DNA of 64,000 bases from Amycolatopsis sp. QT-25 (GCF_029369745.1 NZ_CP120210.1:5394001-5458000); one strand, 5' to 3'. Shown: positions 17,803 through 27,654, counted from the stretch's first letter. The notes: a model not told the origin generated them from the letters alone. Made by a program: numbers and translations.

Positions 17803-18405
17803 CTACAGCCAATCGTGCTCGCGGGCGTACCTGGCCGCTTCGTGCCGGGTCTGCGTCTGGGTCTTCTGCATGGCGTTCGAAAGGTAGTTCCGCACCGTGC
17901 CCTGCGCGAGGTAGAGACGGGCGGCGATCTCGGCGACGGAATAGCCTTCGCCGGTCACCCGCAGGACTTCGAGTTCCCGCTCGGTCAGTGGGCAGTCGTC
18001 GACCACGGCCAGCGCGGAGACGTCCGGGTCGATCCAGCGTTTGCCCTCGTGGAGGGCGGCGATGACGAAGGTGATGTGCGACGGTTCGGCCGCCTTGCCG
18101 ACGAAGCCCTGCACCCCGAGTTTGAGCGCTTTGCGGAGCACGCCGGGTTTCGCGTGCCGGGTCAGCATGAGGATGACCTGGTTCGGCCGGGTGCGGCGGA
18201 TCTCCGCGACCGCGCCGAGGCCGTCCACGCCGGGCATTTCGAGGTCGATGACGAGGACGTCGGGCTCGTGCCGCAGAGTGGCCTCGACGGCCTCCTCGCC
18301 GTTCTCCGCTTCGGCCAGGACGGTGATCTCGCCTTCGAGCGGGAGCAACGCGGCCATCGCCTTGCGGAGCAGGGCTTCGTCGTCGGCGAGCACCACCGTG
18401 GTCAT
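17803..18405 (-). CDS. NarL-type response regulator (REC-LuxR)
   Basis: 200 residues, start ATG 18405, which overlaps the histidine kinase stop (ATGA). REC domain with acidic pair ADDEALLRKA, phosphoacceptor Asp54 in LVIDLEMPGVDG, and Lys104 in FVGKAAEP; LuxR HTH in LTERELEVLRVTGEGYSVAE. Works with the DesK-type kinase next to it and probably controls the divergent ABC exporter operon, as in many actinomycete drug-responsive systems. Confidence 0.95.
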   Translation of the reverse strand: MTTVVLADDEALLRKAMAALLPLEGEITVLAEAENGEEAVEATLRHEPDVLVIDLEMPGVDGLGAVAEIRRTRPNQVILMLTRHAKPGVLRKALKLGVQGFVGKAAEPSHITFVIAALHEGKRWIDPDVSALAVVDDCPLTERELEVLRVTGEGYSVAEIAARLYLAQGTVRNYLSNAMQKTQTQTRHEAARYAREHDWL

Positions 18406-19514
18406 GCTTCCTCCCCGGCCGGGAAGGACGCGGCCGTCACGAACTGCCCGTCTTCCTGTTCCACCGTCAGTTCGCCGCCGTCCGCGGCGACGCGTTGCCG
18501 GAGCGCGGCCAGCCCCCGGAGTTCGGGCAGCGGCCCCCGCTGGGCGCCGTCGTTGACGATAGCGATGCTCCATTCCGACAGGGTGATCCGCACGCGGGTC
18601 GCCTGGGCGTGGCGGAGGATGTTGGTCGTGGTCTCCCGCAGCACCTGGCCGAGCAGCCTTCCCGCCTCCGGGTCGACGTCCGCCTCCCGGTCGACGCGCA
18701 CGCGGATCCCCGCGGCCTCGAACAGGTTCCTCGCGTTCTCCAGTTCGGCGGACAGGTTGAGCCGGCGCTGGGCATAGGCGAGTTCCTTCGTCTGGGTGAT
18801 CGTGTCGGCCACGAGCGCGTGGATCTCCCCCAGCTCCTGTTTGGCCCGTTCGGCGTCGATGTCCACCAGCCTCCTGGCGAGCGCGGTCTTCAGCTTCACC
18901 ACGTGCAGCGTATGGCCCTGGATGTCGTGCAGATCGCCGGCGAACCGGACACGTTCGCGGATCACGGCCAACTCCGCCTCTCGTTCGCGCGACTCCTCGA
19001 GTTCCTGCACGACGTCGTAGAACCGCTTGTTGGGGAACATGAGGCCGAGCACCACGGCGGTGATCGCCGCCGGGACGAGGACGAAACCGGTCAGCTCGCC
19101 GGTCACGTCCTCGTGGGAGACCAGGAGCCTCGTGGCGCCCACCCCCGCGATGTAGGCGATGAGCGCGACAGCCGCCGCGACCCGGTGGCGGGGAAGCTGG
19201 GGGACGACGAGCGAGCCCACGAGGAAGACGCCGAAGAACGCCGAACCGCCGCCCGCCACCAGCACCGAGAACGGCCACACGGCCGCCGTGACCACCAGGC
19301 ACGGGATCGCGACCCGCAGGACCTCCCCCGCCGCCCACCGCACGAACGCGACCATGGCCGCCAGCACGCCCGCGCCCAGGACGACCGCCTGCCACCAGGT
19401 CCGCGCGTCCGACGCCACCACGATCACCCCGCTGACGAAGAGCAGCGGGAAGAACATGGTGAGGTTGAGCCTGCGCAGCTTTCCCTGCGCCGGTTCGGTG
19501 TCCACGGCAGACAT
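18402..19514 (-). CDS. DesK-type sensor histidine kinase
   Basis: 370 residues. Five or six membrane segments cover about residues 18-160 (LNLTMFFPLLFVSGVIVVAS; VAIPCLVVTAAVWPFSVLVA). HisKA_3 dimerisation domain with phospho-His in RFAGDLHDIQGHTLHVV, and a HATPase domain with N-box RETTTNILRHAQATRV. No large extracellular sensor, so it probably senses within the membrane. Two-component partner of the gene at 17803-18405. Confidence 0.95.
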   Translation of the reverse strand: MSAVDTEPAQGKLRRLNLTMFFPLLFVSGVIVVASDARTWWQAVVLGAGVLAAMVAFVRWAAGEVLRVAIPCLVVTAAVWPFSVLVAGGGSAFFGVFLVGSLVVPQLPRHRVAAAVALIAYIAGVGATRLLVSHEDVTGELTGFVLVPAAITAVVLGLMFPNKRFYDVVQELEESREREAELAVIRERVRFAGDLHDIQGHTLHVVKLKTALARRLVDIDAERAKQELGEIHALVADTITQTKELAYAQRRLNLSAELENARNLFEAAGIRVRVDREADVDPEAGRLLGQVLRETTTNILRHAQATRVRITLSEWSIAIVNDGAQRGPLPELRGLAALRQRVAADGGELTVEQEDGQFVTAASFPAGEEA

Positions 19515-19558
19515 GGGACCAGTATCGGCCCTGCTCGACGGTGGGCACCAGTGACACC

Positions 19559-19581
19559 ACGTCATGGGTCGGTGGTGACGT
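19559..19581. promoter_or_regulatory. Inverted repeat ACGTCA-N11-TGACGT in the divergent promoter region
   Basis: In the 111-base gap between the kinase operon and the ABC exporter operon. A plausible binding site for the response regulator. Confidence 0.45.
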
Positions 19582-19625
19582 GACGGCACTGCCCTGGCGG
19601 GGCCCCGGCGGGTGAAATCCGGGGT

Positions 19626-20510
19626 ATGACTTCGACACCAGTGATCGACGTTGAGCGGCTGAACCTGAAGTACGGCGACTTCCACGCCGTGAGGGATCTG
19701 TCCTTCCAGGTCCGGCGAGGCGAGTTCTATGCCCTGCTGGGCACGAACGGGGCTGGGAAGACCTCGACGCTGGAAACCCTGGAAGGGCACCGGACACCGA
19801 CCTCCGGCACGGTCCGGGTGCTGGGCAAGAGCCCGCGTGACCGCGCCGCGGTGCGTCCCGAGATGGGGATCATGTTGCAGGAGAGCGGATTCTCCCCGGA
19901 CCTGACGGTCAAGGAATCGGTCCGCCTGATCGGCACGCTGACCCGGCGCACGGACCGGCTCGAACGGGTACTCGGCGTCGTGGACCTCACCCGCAAGGCC
20001 GACACGAAGGTGGCACAGCTTTCCGGTGGCGAGAAGCGGCGGCTCGATTTCGCGACCGCGGTGTACGGCTCGCCGCGGCTGGTGTTCCTGGACGAGCCGA
20101 CGACCGGTCTGGACATCCAGTCGCGGGACGCGCTGTGGGACGCCGTCGACAAATTGCGCGAGGACGGTTCGACGATCGTGCTCACCACGCATTACCTGGA
20201 GGAGGCGCAGCAGCGCGCCGACCGCGTCGGGCTGATGCACCGCGGGACCTTCCGCGAGGAGGGCACGGTCTCCGAACTGACGCGGACGCTGCCCGCCGTG
20301 ATCCGGTTCTCACTGCCACCCTCGGCGCCACCGCTGCCGCTGCGAGGCAGGCGTACGGCCGACGGGAAGTTCGTCATCGAGACCCACGGTCTGCAAAAGG
20401 ACCTGCACGTGCTTTTGCGGTGGGCGCAGGACCACGCGATCGACCTGCAGGACCTCGAAGCGGGCCCCACCCGGCTCGACGACGTGTTCCGCGCCATCGA
20501 CAACGACTAG
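19626..20510 (+). CDS. ABC transporter ATP-binding protein (drug-exporter type)
   Basis: 294 residues. Walker A LLGTNGAGKTST, signature LSGGEKRRLDF, Walker B RLVFLDEPTTGLD and H-loop TTHYLEEA are all intact. A C-terminal regulatory extension follows, as in DrrA/BcrA-like exporters. Forms an operon with the permease 23 bases downstream; divergent from the two-component system that may regulate it. Confidence 0.95.
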   Translation: MTSTPVIDVERLNLKYGDFHAVRDLSFQVRRGEFYALLGTNGAGKTSTLETLEGHRTPTSGTVRVLGKSPRDRAAVRPEMGIMLQESGFSPDLTVKESVRLIGTLTRRTDRLERVLGVVDLTRKADTKVAQLSGGEKRRLDFATAVYGSPRLVFLDEPTTGLDIQSRDALWDAVDKLREDGSTIVLTTHYLEEAQQRADRVGLMHRGTFREEGTVSELTRTLPAVIRFSLPPSAPPLPLRGRRTADGKFVIETHGLQKDLHVLLRWAQDHAIDLQDLEAGPTRLDDVFRAIDND

Positions 20511-20533
20511 CCGACTCTCCACAAAGGACCAAC

Positions 20534-21253
20534 ATGCTTTCGATAGCCCTTGGCGAGCTGATCCAGATCTTCCGGAATCGCTCCGTCCTGATCACCAGCT
20601 TCGTGATGCCCCTCGCCGTCTCCGCGTTCTTCATCCACCAGCACGAAACCTTCGCCGAGATCGGCAGTCTCGGGTACATCGCGGCGATCGTGATGTTCAC
20701 CGTCTGCGCGTTCGGCCTCTACGCCAGCTCGGTGACCACGCTGGCCTCGCGACGGCAGAACCTGTTCCTCAAGCGGTTGCGCTCCACCGCGGCCGGTGAC
20801 GGCTCGATCCTGGCCGGGCTGGTCCTGCCGGTCACCGTCATCGCGCTCGTGCAGGTGGCCGTGATCATGACCGTGCTGGGCGTGGTCGCCGGAAAACCCG
20901 CGAACATCGCCCTGCTGGCGGTGGCGGTGCTCGCCACCGTCGCCATGATGATCGGGCTCGGCCTCGCCACCGCGGGCCTGACCAACTCTCCCGAGCACGC
21001 CCAGGTCACCACCCTGCCGGTCAGTCTCGGCGTCCTCGCCGTGGCGACCTGGGTGGGCATCTCCGGCACCGACGAGCTGCCCCTGCTCAAGCGGCTGCTA
21101 CCGGGCGGCTCGGCCACCGAACTCGCCGTCGACGCCTGGAACGGCGGCGTCGCGGTCACCGATTCGCTGCTCCTGCTCGCCCCGACGCTGGCCTGGGTCG
21201 TCGTCGCCGTCGTCCTGGCTTCCCGGCTCTTCCGCTGGGAACCGCGCCGATGA
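20534..21253 (+). CDS. ABC transporter permease (ABC-2 type)
   Basis: 239 residues from ATG 20534, with AAAGGA in good position upstream. Six predicted membrane spans (AIVMFTVCAFGLYASSVTTL; LVLPVTVIALVQVAVIMTVL; LLLLAPTLAWVVVAVVLAS). Partner of the ATPase upstream. Its last codons overlap a GTG before the peptidase gene, but the peptidase probably starts at 21277. Confidence 0.92.
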   Translation: MLSIALGELIQIFRNRSVLITSFVMPLAVSAFFIHQHETFAEIGSLGYIAAIVMFTVCAFGLYASSVTTLASRRQNLFLKRLRSTAAGDGSILAGLVLPVTVIALVQVAVIMTVLGVVAGKPANIALLAVAVLATVAMMIGLGLATAGLTNSPEHAQVTTLPVSLGVLAVATWVGISGTDELPLLKRLLPGGSATELAVDAWNGGVAVTDSLLLLAPTLAWVVVAVVLASRLFRWEPRR

Positions 21254-21276
21254 CCGTCCGAAGTGGAGGAACACTC

Positions 21277-22770
21277 ATGCGCAAGGCCCTCATCCCCGTT
21301 CTCGCGGCCGCCTTGGTGACCGCGGCGACCCCCGCTACCGCGTCCGCGGCTCCCCCGCCGAAATGGGGACCGTGCCCGCGAGAGGCGGCGGGGCTCGGGC
21401 TGGACTGCGGCACCATCGAGGTGCCGCTGGACTACCGCGACCCTGGCGGGAGGACCATCGAAATCGCGATCTCGCGCCTGGCGAGCACCAAGCCGGAGAA
21501 GCGCCGCGGTGTGCTGCTGACCAACACCGGCGGCCCCGGCGGTGAAGGCCTGGCCTATCCGGCCACTCTCAAGAAGCTCGCCATCCCGCAGGAAGTGCTC
21601 GACAGCTACGACGTGATCGGGATGGACCCGCGAGGCGTCCACAACAGCACGCCGGTGACCTGCGGACTGTCGCCCGCGGAGCATCCGACCAACATCCCGA
21701 GGTACGCCCGCGACTCCGCCGACGTCACGACCGAGGCACAGCGGGTCGCCGCCGTCGCCGCGAAGTGCGGTTCCTCGGCCACCGCGCCACTGCTGCCGTA
21801 CATGACCACCGCCAACACCGCCCGTGACCTGGACCGGGTCCGCGAGGCGCTCGGTGAGCGGAAGGTGAGCTATTTCGGCATCTCGTACGGCACCTACCTC
21901 GGATCGGTGTACACCTCGTTGTTCCCGGAGCGCAGCGATCGGTTCCTGATCGACAGCGCGACCGGCCCCGGCGGCTGGGACGCCTCCTTTTCGCGACTGC
22001 TCGGGCGCGGTGTCGAAGACCGGTTCCCCGACTTCGCGAAGTTCGCCGCCTCGAAGCCCGAATACGGCCTGGGCCGGACGCCGGCACAGGTGACGGCGAA
22101 GTATTTCGAGCTCGCCGCACGGCTGGACAGGACACCGAGCCCGGACGGCTACAACGGCCAGGTGTTCCGCCACGTCACGTTCGCCGAGCTCTACTACGAC
22201 AAGAGCCTGCCGCGTCTGGCCGAGACCTGGCGCGCGCTCGACACCGGGAAACCCGTGCCGCCACCCGCGTCCACGTCCATGTCCGCCGGTGCGGGATACC
22301 CGCCGGACAACTACATCGCGAGCCAGCTGCACGTGATCTGCAACGACTCCGACTGGCCGGAGGACGTCGGGACCTACCGGCGCAACGTCGCGATCGACCG
22401 GTTCCGCCACCCGATGTTCGGCGCGGCGGCCGCCGACGTCACGCCGTGCGCGTTCTGGCCGTCCGAGCCGATCGAACCGCCGGTGAAGATCACCGGCCGC
22501 GGTCCGTCGAACGTGCTGATCGTGCAGAACCTCCGCGACCCGGCGACGCCGCTGGCGGGAGCACGGAAACTGCGTGCGGCCTTCGGCGACCGTGCCAGGA
22601 TGGTCACCGTCGACCAGGGCGGACATCTGGCGTACCTGTTCAAGGACAACGAGTGCGCCAACGACCTCGCGACCGCTTTCCTGGTCACCGGCGCGCGGCC
22701 GCGGCACGATCTCGCCTGCGGGAGTCAGCGGCAGGTCCGGGCCGAAGGCAGCACCCCGTCCGGCAAATAG
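21277..22770 (+). CDS. Secreted tripeptidyl-aminopeptidase-like alpha/beta hydrolase
   Basis: 497 residues from ATG 21277 after GTGGAGGAA. Signal peptide MRKALIPVLAAALVTAATPA with ASA/A cleavage. Alpha/beta hydrolase fold: oxyanion LLTNTGGPGGEG, nucleophile Ser in YFGISYGTYLGS, His in DQGGHLAYL within the C-terminal TAP-like domain. Family members (S33/SlpD-Tap type) release tripeptides from secreted proteins. Same strand as the exporter genes 24 bases upstream, so possibly part of that operon. Confidence 0.93.
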   Translation: MRKALIPVLAAALVTAATPATASAAPPPKWGPCPREAAGLGLDCGTIEVPLDYRDPGGRTIEIAISRLASTKPEKRRGVLLTNTGGPGGEGLAYPATLKKLAIPQEVLDSYDVIGMDPRGVHNSTPVTCGLSPAEHPTNIPRYARDSADVTTEAQRVAAVAAKCGSSATAPLLPYMTTANTARDLDRVREALGERKVSYFGISYGTYLGSVYTSLFPERSDRFLIDSATGPGGWDASFSRLLGRGVEDRFPDFAKFAASKPEYGLGRTPAQVTAKYFELAARLDRTPSPDGYNGQVFRHVTFAELYYDKSLPRLAETWRALDTGKPVPPPASTSMSAGAGYPPDNYIASQLHVICNDSDWPEDVGTYRRNVAIDRFRHPMFGAAAADVTPCAFWPSEPIEPPVKITGRGPSNVLIVQNLRDPATPLAGARKLRAAFGDRARMVTVDQGGHLAYLFKDNECANDLATAFLVTGARPRHDLACGSQRQVRAEGSTPSGK

Positions 22771-22790
22771 TCCCGCGTCGCCGGCGAGGG

Positions 22791-22845
22791 GTACATGAAG
22801 GCCCCCTTCCTGTACCCAGGCGCAAGGAAGGGGGCCTTCATGTAC
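22791..22845. repeat. Dispersed palindromic element, copy 1
   Basis: Arms begin GTACATGAAGGCCCCCTTCC and pair perfectly with the right half. The centre contains TGTACCCAGGCGCAA. Located just after the peptidase stop, where the hairpin could end transcription. Two other copies are at 38142-38196 and 43547-43607. Confidence 0.92.
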
Positions 22846-23246
22846 CGCACAGTCGCGGCGCAGCGTGGTCGCCGAGTCGCGTCGAAAGGGACAGGGCGGT
22901 CATCGGGCCATCTCCTTGCTCGCTTCGGTCAGCGGCAAGATTTCCGATCGGCGGCCATGATCACGGCACGCGGTGCCCCTTCGGCCATTCTCGGCTGGCG
23001 CGGGAAGCACGACGCGGCCGATCGCGTTGCCGGAGGCCGTCTCGGCGGACGAGAATGGCCGCGAGCCACGCGGAAAAGGGAGCGACCCACCATCAGGTGT
23101 GGGGGTCACCGAGGCGGGCCGCCACCCGATTTCCACCGTACAAGAGGTGTGCTCGCTCGTGCGGGCAACGCTTTCTGTACCGGTGGCCCTTGACAAATCG
23201 AGGATCCACAGTGGACTGCGGACCGTCCACGACGGAAGAGGAACAC
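22846..23246. other. Intergenic region upstream of the first LuxR gene
   Basis: No credible gene. It contains a 12-base inverted repeat CGGCCATTCTCG (22982-22993) / CGAGAATGGCCG (23050-23061) with a 56-base gap, and a TTGACA (23190-23195) that could be a -35 element; no convincing -10 follows. Confidence 0.5.
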
Positions 23247-23870
23247 ATGCGAGCAGTTCGGGTGAGCGTCTGCGCCCTGGACCCCATCACGAAGGCCGGA
23301 ACGGCCGACCTCCTCGGCACCCGCGCGTCGGTGGCGGTGGTCGACGGCCGGACACGGGACGAAACCGAGGTCGTCGTCGCGGCCTTCGACCGGCTCGCGG
23401 CCGACGCGGTCGCCGCGTTGCGCGAGGTCGCCGTCGCACTCGGCAAGCCGATCGTGCTGGTGACCGACCGGATCGAGGAGGGCGGGCTCGCGGCCGCGGT
23501 GGCGTGCCGGGTGGTCGCCATCCTGCCCAGGTCGGCGATGACCGATTCCCGGGTGGCGGACAGCGTCCGTGTCGCCGCGTCGGGCACCGTGTGCCCGCCG
23601 TCGGCGCTGCTCGGCAGGCTGACCGAACACGCCGAGCGGCTCCACCGGGAGATGCTCGCGCCGAGCGGCCCCGCCGGATCCGCTCTCTCGTCGCGGGAGA
23701 TCGACGTCCTCCGGCTGATGGCCGACGGATTCGACACCCAGGAGATCGCCACCGAACTGTCCTATTCGGAACGGACGGTGAAGAACGTCATCTACGCCGT
23801 CACCGACCGGCTGCGCCTGCGGAACCGATCGCACGCGGTGGCGTACGCGATCCGCGAAGGGGTCATCTGA
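23247..23870 (+). CDS. LuxR-type regulator with degenerate receiver-like domain (1 of 3)
   Basis: 207 residues, ATG 23247 with GGAAGAGG upstream. The C-terminal LuxR HTH is typical (SSREIDVLRLMADGFDTQEI; YSERTVKNVIYAVTDRLRLR). The N-terminal 130 residues keep the length and hydrophobic pattern of a receiver, but the phosphoacceptor position lacks a clear Asp (EVVVAAFDRL) and the conserved Lys is missing. It is thus probably not phosphorylated. Two close relatives are at 23880-24524 and 27802-28467; all share the C-terminal RNRSHAVAYAIREG-type ending. Confidence 0.9.
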   Translation: MRAVRVSVCALDPITKAGTADLLGTRASVAVVDGRTRDETEVVVAAFDRLAADAVAALREVAVALGKPIVLVTDRIEEGGLAAAVACRVVAILPRSAMTDSRVADSVRVAASGTVCPPSALLGRLTEHAERLHREMLAPSGPAGSALSSREIDVLRLMADGFDTQEIATELSYSERTVKNVIYAVTDRLRLRNRSHAVAYAIREGVI

Positions 23871-23879
23871 AACCGGTCG

Positions 23880-24524
23880 TCAGATGAGGCCTTCTCGGAG
23901 CGCGTACGCCACGACGTGGGTGCGGTTGCGCAAGCCGAACCGGCTGAGCAGGCCGTGCAGGATGTTCTTGACGGTGCGGTCGGAATAGGCCACCCGCCGG
24001 GCGATCTCACCGGTGTCGAACCCGTCCGCGAGCAGCCGGAGCACTTCGGTCTCGCGGGGCGAAAGGCCACTGAGGGTGAGCTCACGCGGCTCCAAGACTT
24101 CCTTGTGCAGCCGCGAAATCCCCCGCAGCAGGCTGCCGAGCTGGTCTGCGGGCAGATCACCCCGGCCGGCGTGGGCGTCGGCGACCGCGCGCAGCAACCG
24201 CGCGGGCGTCGCCTCGGCGCGCGCGACGACGACGGCGAGCCCGCGTTCCACCGCGGCCCACAGTTCGGCCTGGTTGGGCTGATCGGCCACCAGCACCAGC
24301 CGGGCGGACCCGGTGGGGATCCGGCGCGGCTCGTCCCCCGCGACCGCGACGAGGACGTCCGCGTCCGCCGGGTCGTCCCGCACCGTGATGCCGGGACCGT
24401 CACCGAGCGCGCTGCGCAGTCCCGCCCGCACGAGCGGGTCGTCGGCGTGCACGGCGACCAGGATCTCCCGGCGCCCTTCGGTCCGGGCGACCCGGCGGAC
24501 GGGCGTCGTCATGATCGTCGACAT
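23880..24524 (-). CDS. LuxR-type regulator with degenerate receiver-like domain (2 of 3)
   Basis: 214 residues from ATG 24524 (ATG 24512 possible). HTH: SPRETEVLRLLADGFDTGEI and YSDRTVKNILHGLLSRFGLR. The receiver-like part ends its third strand in DVLVAVAGDE with no phosphorylatable Asp in the normal context. Convergent with paralogue 1 (9-base gap between stops) and divergent from the XRE-NB-ARC gene, which it may control. Confidence 0.9.
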   Translation of the reverse strand: MSTIMTTPVRRVARTEGRREILVAVHADDPLVRAGLRSALGDGPGITVRDDPADADVLVAVAGDEPRRIPTGSARLVLVADQPNQAELWAAVERGLAVVVARAEATPARLLRAVADAHAGRGDLPADQLGSLLRGISRLHKEVLEPRELTLSGLSPRETEVLRLLADGFDTGEIARRVAYSDRTVKNILHGLLSRFGLRNRTHVVAYALREGLI

Positions 24525-24617
24525 GGGTTCCAGGTAACCGGCCACGCCGAAGCCGGGACAAGCGGAAGCGGGGGGCAGCTTTTCGACGGCGGAAGCCTGC
24601 CGGTTGAATGGACCGCG

Positions 24618-26858
24618 GTGGAACCGGTGGAGGCGAGCGAGACGCGGTCGGTGTTCGGCAAGCTGCTGCTCGAACACCGGCGGGCCGCGGGCTGGACACA
24701 GGGGCGGCTGGCCGCGGCCTCCGGCATCAGCGTCCGTGCCCTGCGCGAGCTGGAACGCGGCCGCGCGCGAGCAGCCCAGCAGCGCTCCGCCGAGGTGCTG
24801 GCCGACGCGCTCGGCCTGACCAGGGGTGACCGGGAGTTCTTCCTGACCGTCGCCAAACAGGGACGCCGCCGGAAACCGGCGCTGGCCGCCCAGGCCGCGG
24901 CGACCTGCGCGCTCCCCACGCCGCCGCCGGATCTGTCCGGCCGCGAAAAGGAACTGGAGCAGTTGTCCGCGAAGGCCGCCGAGGGTGGTGGCGTGGTCGC
25001 GATCGTCGGACAGGCCGGGGTCGGGAAGACCGCGCTCGCGGTGACCGCGGCGGATCTGTGGCGTGCGGAGTTCCCGGACGGGGTCTTCGCGATGGATCTG
25101 CGCGGGATGGACGAAGAACCACTGAGCGCCCGCGCCGCGCTCGACCGGCTGCTGCGCGCGCTGGACGTCGCGCCGGGACAGGTACCCGCCGCCGAGAACG
25201 ACCGGTCGGCGTTGCTGCGGATGCTGCTCGAAGGCCGCAAAGTCCTGCTGCTGCTCGACAACGCCGCCGACGAGGTCCAGATCCGGCCGCTGCTGGTCGC
25301 CGAGCCGGGCTCCCTCACCCTGATCACCTGCCGCCGCACGCTCGCCGGCCTCGAAGGCGCCCGGTGGCTGGGGCTCGAACCACTTTCGGATGGTGGCGCG
25401 ACCGGCCTGCTCGCCAGGATCATCGGCGCCGACCGGGTCGACGCGGAGCCGGCGGCGGCGCGGGAACTCGTCGCACTGTGCGGATTCCTTCCGCTCGCCG
25501 TCCGGATCGCGGGCAACCGGCTCGCGACCCGGCCGCAGTGGTCACTGGCTCACCTGGCCGACCGGTTGCGTGACGAAGGCACCCGGCTGCGCGCGCTCGC
25601 GGCGGGCGACCTGCAACTGCGCTCGGCGTTCGACCTGTCCTATCGCGCGGTCTCGGCCGGGGCGCGGCGCCTGTTCCGGCGGCTGGCGACCGTGCCGGGC
25701 GCCGACTTCGGCCTCGAACTCGCGGGCGTCGTGTCCGGTGCGGCCCCCGCCGACGTCCGCGATCAGCTCGACGAGCTCGTCGACGCCAGCCTCCTGCAGG
25801 CCACGGCGGATCCGGAACGGCACCAGTTCCACGACCTGATCCGCCTGTTCGCCGAGGAGCGGTTCGAGACGGAGGAGGACCCGGCCGCGCGGGACGTCGT
25901 GCTCACCCACCTGCTCGGCAAGGCGGCCGAGGCGGCCAGGCTTTTCTACCCCGAAGCTCGGGAGACCGGCCGGTTCGCTTCGCGGGAAGAAAGCGCGCGC
26001 TGGCTGGAGATCGAGGCCGGGAACTGGATCGCCGCGCATCGGGTGGCGGCGCGGCAGGGCCGGCGCCGGGAGGTCTGCGATCTCGCCATCGCGCTGCACT
26101 GGTACTCCGACGGGAGGAGCTCCCAGCGGCCGTGGTGGGAGATCTTCTCCCTCGGCGCGACCGCGGCGAGGGAGCTCGGCAACGCCGGAGACGAGGCGAA
26201 ACTGCTCAACTTCGTCGGCTGGGCGTGCAGTGTCTGCCTCGACGACGCCGAAGGGGCCGTCGAGGCACACCGCCGCGCGCTGGACATCGCCGTCCGGATC
26301 GGCGACCGCACCGAACAGACCTGGGCGTCGATCTACCTCGGCCAGGTGCTGCGATCCGTCGGGGAGGACGCCGAGGCGTTCGAATTCGCGAAGCGCGGCT
26401 ATGAGCTGGCGGACGAATTACCGTTCTGGGACGGGCAAAGCTCGGCACGGAACGTCTACGGGTACGCGTTGCTCGCGGCGGGCGAGCACGCCGAAGCACT
26501 CGCCGTCCACCGTGGCGTGCTCGCCGACGCCGAACGGCTGGCGGCCGACACCTACCCCGGCCTCCGCCGGATGTTGAAGGCCCTGTCCCTGCGCGCCATC
26601 GGTGACGTGCTCGGCGACCTCGCCGAATGGCGGGAGGCGGCGGGCTATTACCGCACCAGCCGGTGGCTCTCGTGGGAAGGCGGTTTCGACGCGATGGAGG
26701 CGATCTGCGCGTTCCGCGAAGGGCGGGCCTGGCGGAAAGCGGGTGCTTTCGAGGAGGCCAGGGAATGTCTCACCCTGGCCGTCGAGCTCTCCCCCGCGCC
26801 GTCCTTCACCGCCCGGCGGGAACAGGCTTTGGCCGAACTGACGCTGTTGCCCGAGTGA
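24618..26858 (+). CDS. XRE-NB-ARC-TPR signal-transducing regulator (AfsR/SARP-related ATPase)
   Basis: 746 residues from GTG 24618 (GTG 24627 possible). Order: XRE HTH (WTQGRLAAASGISVRALREL), NB-ARC ATPase with Walker A VGQAGVGKTALAVTAADLW and Walker B VLLLLDNAADEVQ, a winged-helix-like segment, and C-terminal TPR repeats (about 480-740). Architecture of STAND-type regulators that oligomerise on signal binding. The HTH in place of a SARP domain distinguishes it from AfsR. Targets unknown; the flanking LuxR genes may form a cascade. Confidence 0.92.
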   Translation: MEPVEASETRSVFGKLLLEHRRAAGWTQGRLAAASGISVRALRELERGRARAAQQRSAEVLADALGLTRGDREFFLTVAKQGRRRKPALAAQAAATCALPTPPPDLSGREKELEQLSAKAAEGGGVVAIVGQAGVGKTALAVTAADLWRAEFPDGVFAMDLRGMDEEPLSARAALDRLLRALDVAPGQVPAAENDRSALLRMLLEGRKVLLLLDNAADEVQIRPLLVAEPGSLTLITCRRTLAGLEGARWLGLEPLSDGGATGLLARIIGADRVDAEPAAARELVALCGFLPLAVRIAGNRLATRPQWSLAHLADRLRDEGTRLRALAAGDLQLRSAFDLSYRAVSAGARRLFRRLATVPGADFGLELAGVVSGAAPADVRDQLDELVDASLLQATADPERHQFHDLIRLFAEERFETEEDPAARDVVLTHLLGKAAEAARLFYPEARETGRFASREESARWLEIEAGNWIAAHRVAARQGRRREVCDLAIALHWYSDGRSSQRPWWEIFSLGATAARELGNAGDEAKLLNFVGWACSVCLDDAEGAVEAHRRALDIAVRIGDRTEQTWASIYLGQVLRSVGEDAEAFEFAKRGYELADELPFWDGQSSARNVYGYALLAAGEHAEALAVHRGVLADAERLAADTYPGLRRMLKALSLRAIGDVLGDLAEWREAAGYYRTSRWLSWEGGFDAMEAICAFREGRAWRKAGAFEEARECLTLAVELSPAPSFTARREQALAELTLLPE

Positions 26859-26911
26859 CCGCTCACGGAGAAGCGCCGACTAGGCTGCGGGCCGACGGAG
26901 CGGGAGGGCCG

Positions 26912-27559
26912 ATGACGGACGCGGACGGGCAGAGCCCGCGGGAGCGCTACCGCGACCAGGTGCGCGCGGAGATCAAACAGCACGCGTGGGAGCAGATCGC
27001 CGCCGCCGGGGTGCCCGCGCTGTCGCTCAACGCGATCGCCAAGCGGGTGGGAATGAGCGGCCCTGCCCTGTATCGGTACTTCGCGAGCCGCGACGACCTC
27101 GTCACCGCGCTCATCCGCGACGCCTATCGAAGCCTGGCCGACACGATCCGGGCGGCGTTCGACGCCGGTGCCGACCTGACCGGGCTCGCCGTCACCATCC
27201 GGGACTGGGCCCGGAGTGATCCGCAGCGCTACTTCCTCATCTACGGCACCCCCGTCCCCGGCTACCACGCGCCCGACGACACCACCGCCATTTCGGACGA
27301 AGTCATGGCCGTGCTGCTCGAAGCGTCCCGCGCGATCGCCGTCGACAAGCCGGAAACCCCCTTCGACAAGCATCTGGACGGCCACCGCGCCTGGGCGGGC
27401 GACGATCCGGCCCCGTCCGCGACCCTGCATCGCGCGCTGGCCTTCTGGACCCGCCTGCACGGCGTGCTCTCGCTCGAGCTCGCCGGCCATTTCACCGGCA
27501 TGGAATTCGATCCCGGCCTGCTGATCGCGGACGAATTGGACGACCTCACGACCCGGTGA
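26912..27559 (+). CDS. TetR-family regulator (WHG-type C-terminal domain)
   Basis: 215 residues from ATG 26912 after GGGAGG. HTH at about 38-62 (LSLNAIAKRVGMSGPALYRY). The C-terminal ligand domain has the DPQRYFLIYGTPVPGY pattern of the WHG/TetR_C_33 group. It follows the XRE-NB-ARC gene by 53 bases on the same strand. Ligand and targets not evident. Confidence 0.92.
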   Translation: MTDADGQSPRERYRDQVRAEIKQHAWEQIAAAGVPALSLNAIAKRVGMSGPALYRYFASRDDLVTALIRDAYRSLADTIRAAFDAGADLTGLAVTIRDWARSDPQRYFLIYGTPVPGYHAPDDTTAISDEVMAVLLEASRAIAVDKPETPFDKHLDGHRAWAGDDPAPSATLHRALAFWTRLHGVLSLELAGHFTGMEFDPGLLIADELDDLTTR

Positions 27560-27654
27560 CCGGCGTTCGTCCCAGTTCGCACTGAACCTTCCCCCCTTCC
27601 GGGCGTCTTGCCCGGTGACGTTGCCGCCATCCGTGGGAGCCGAGGCCGCGGCGG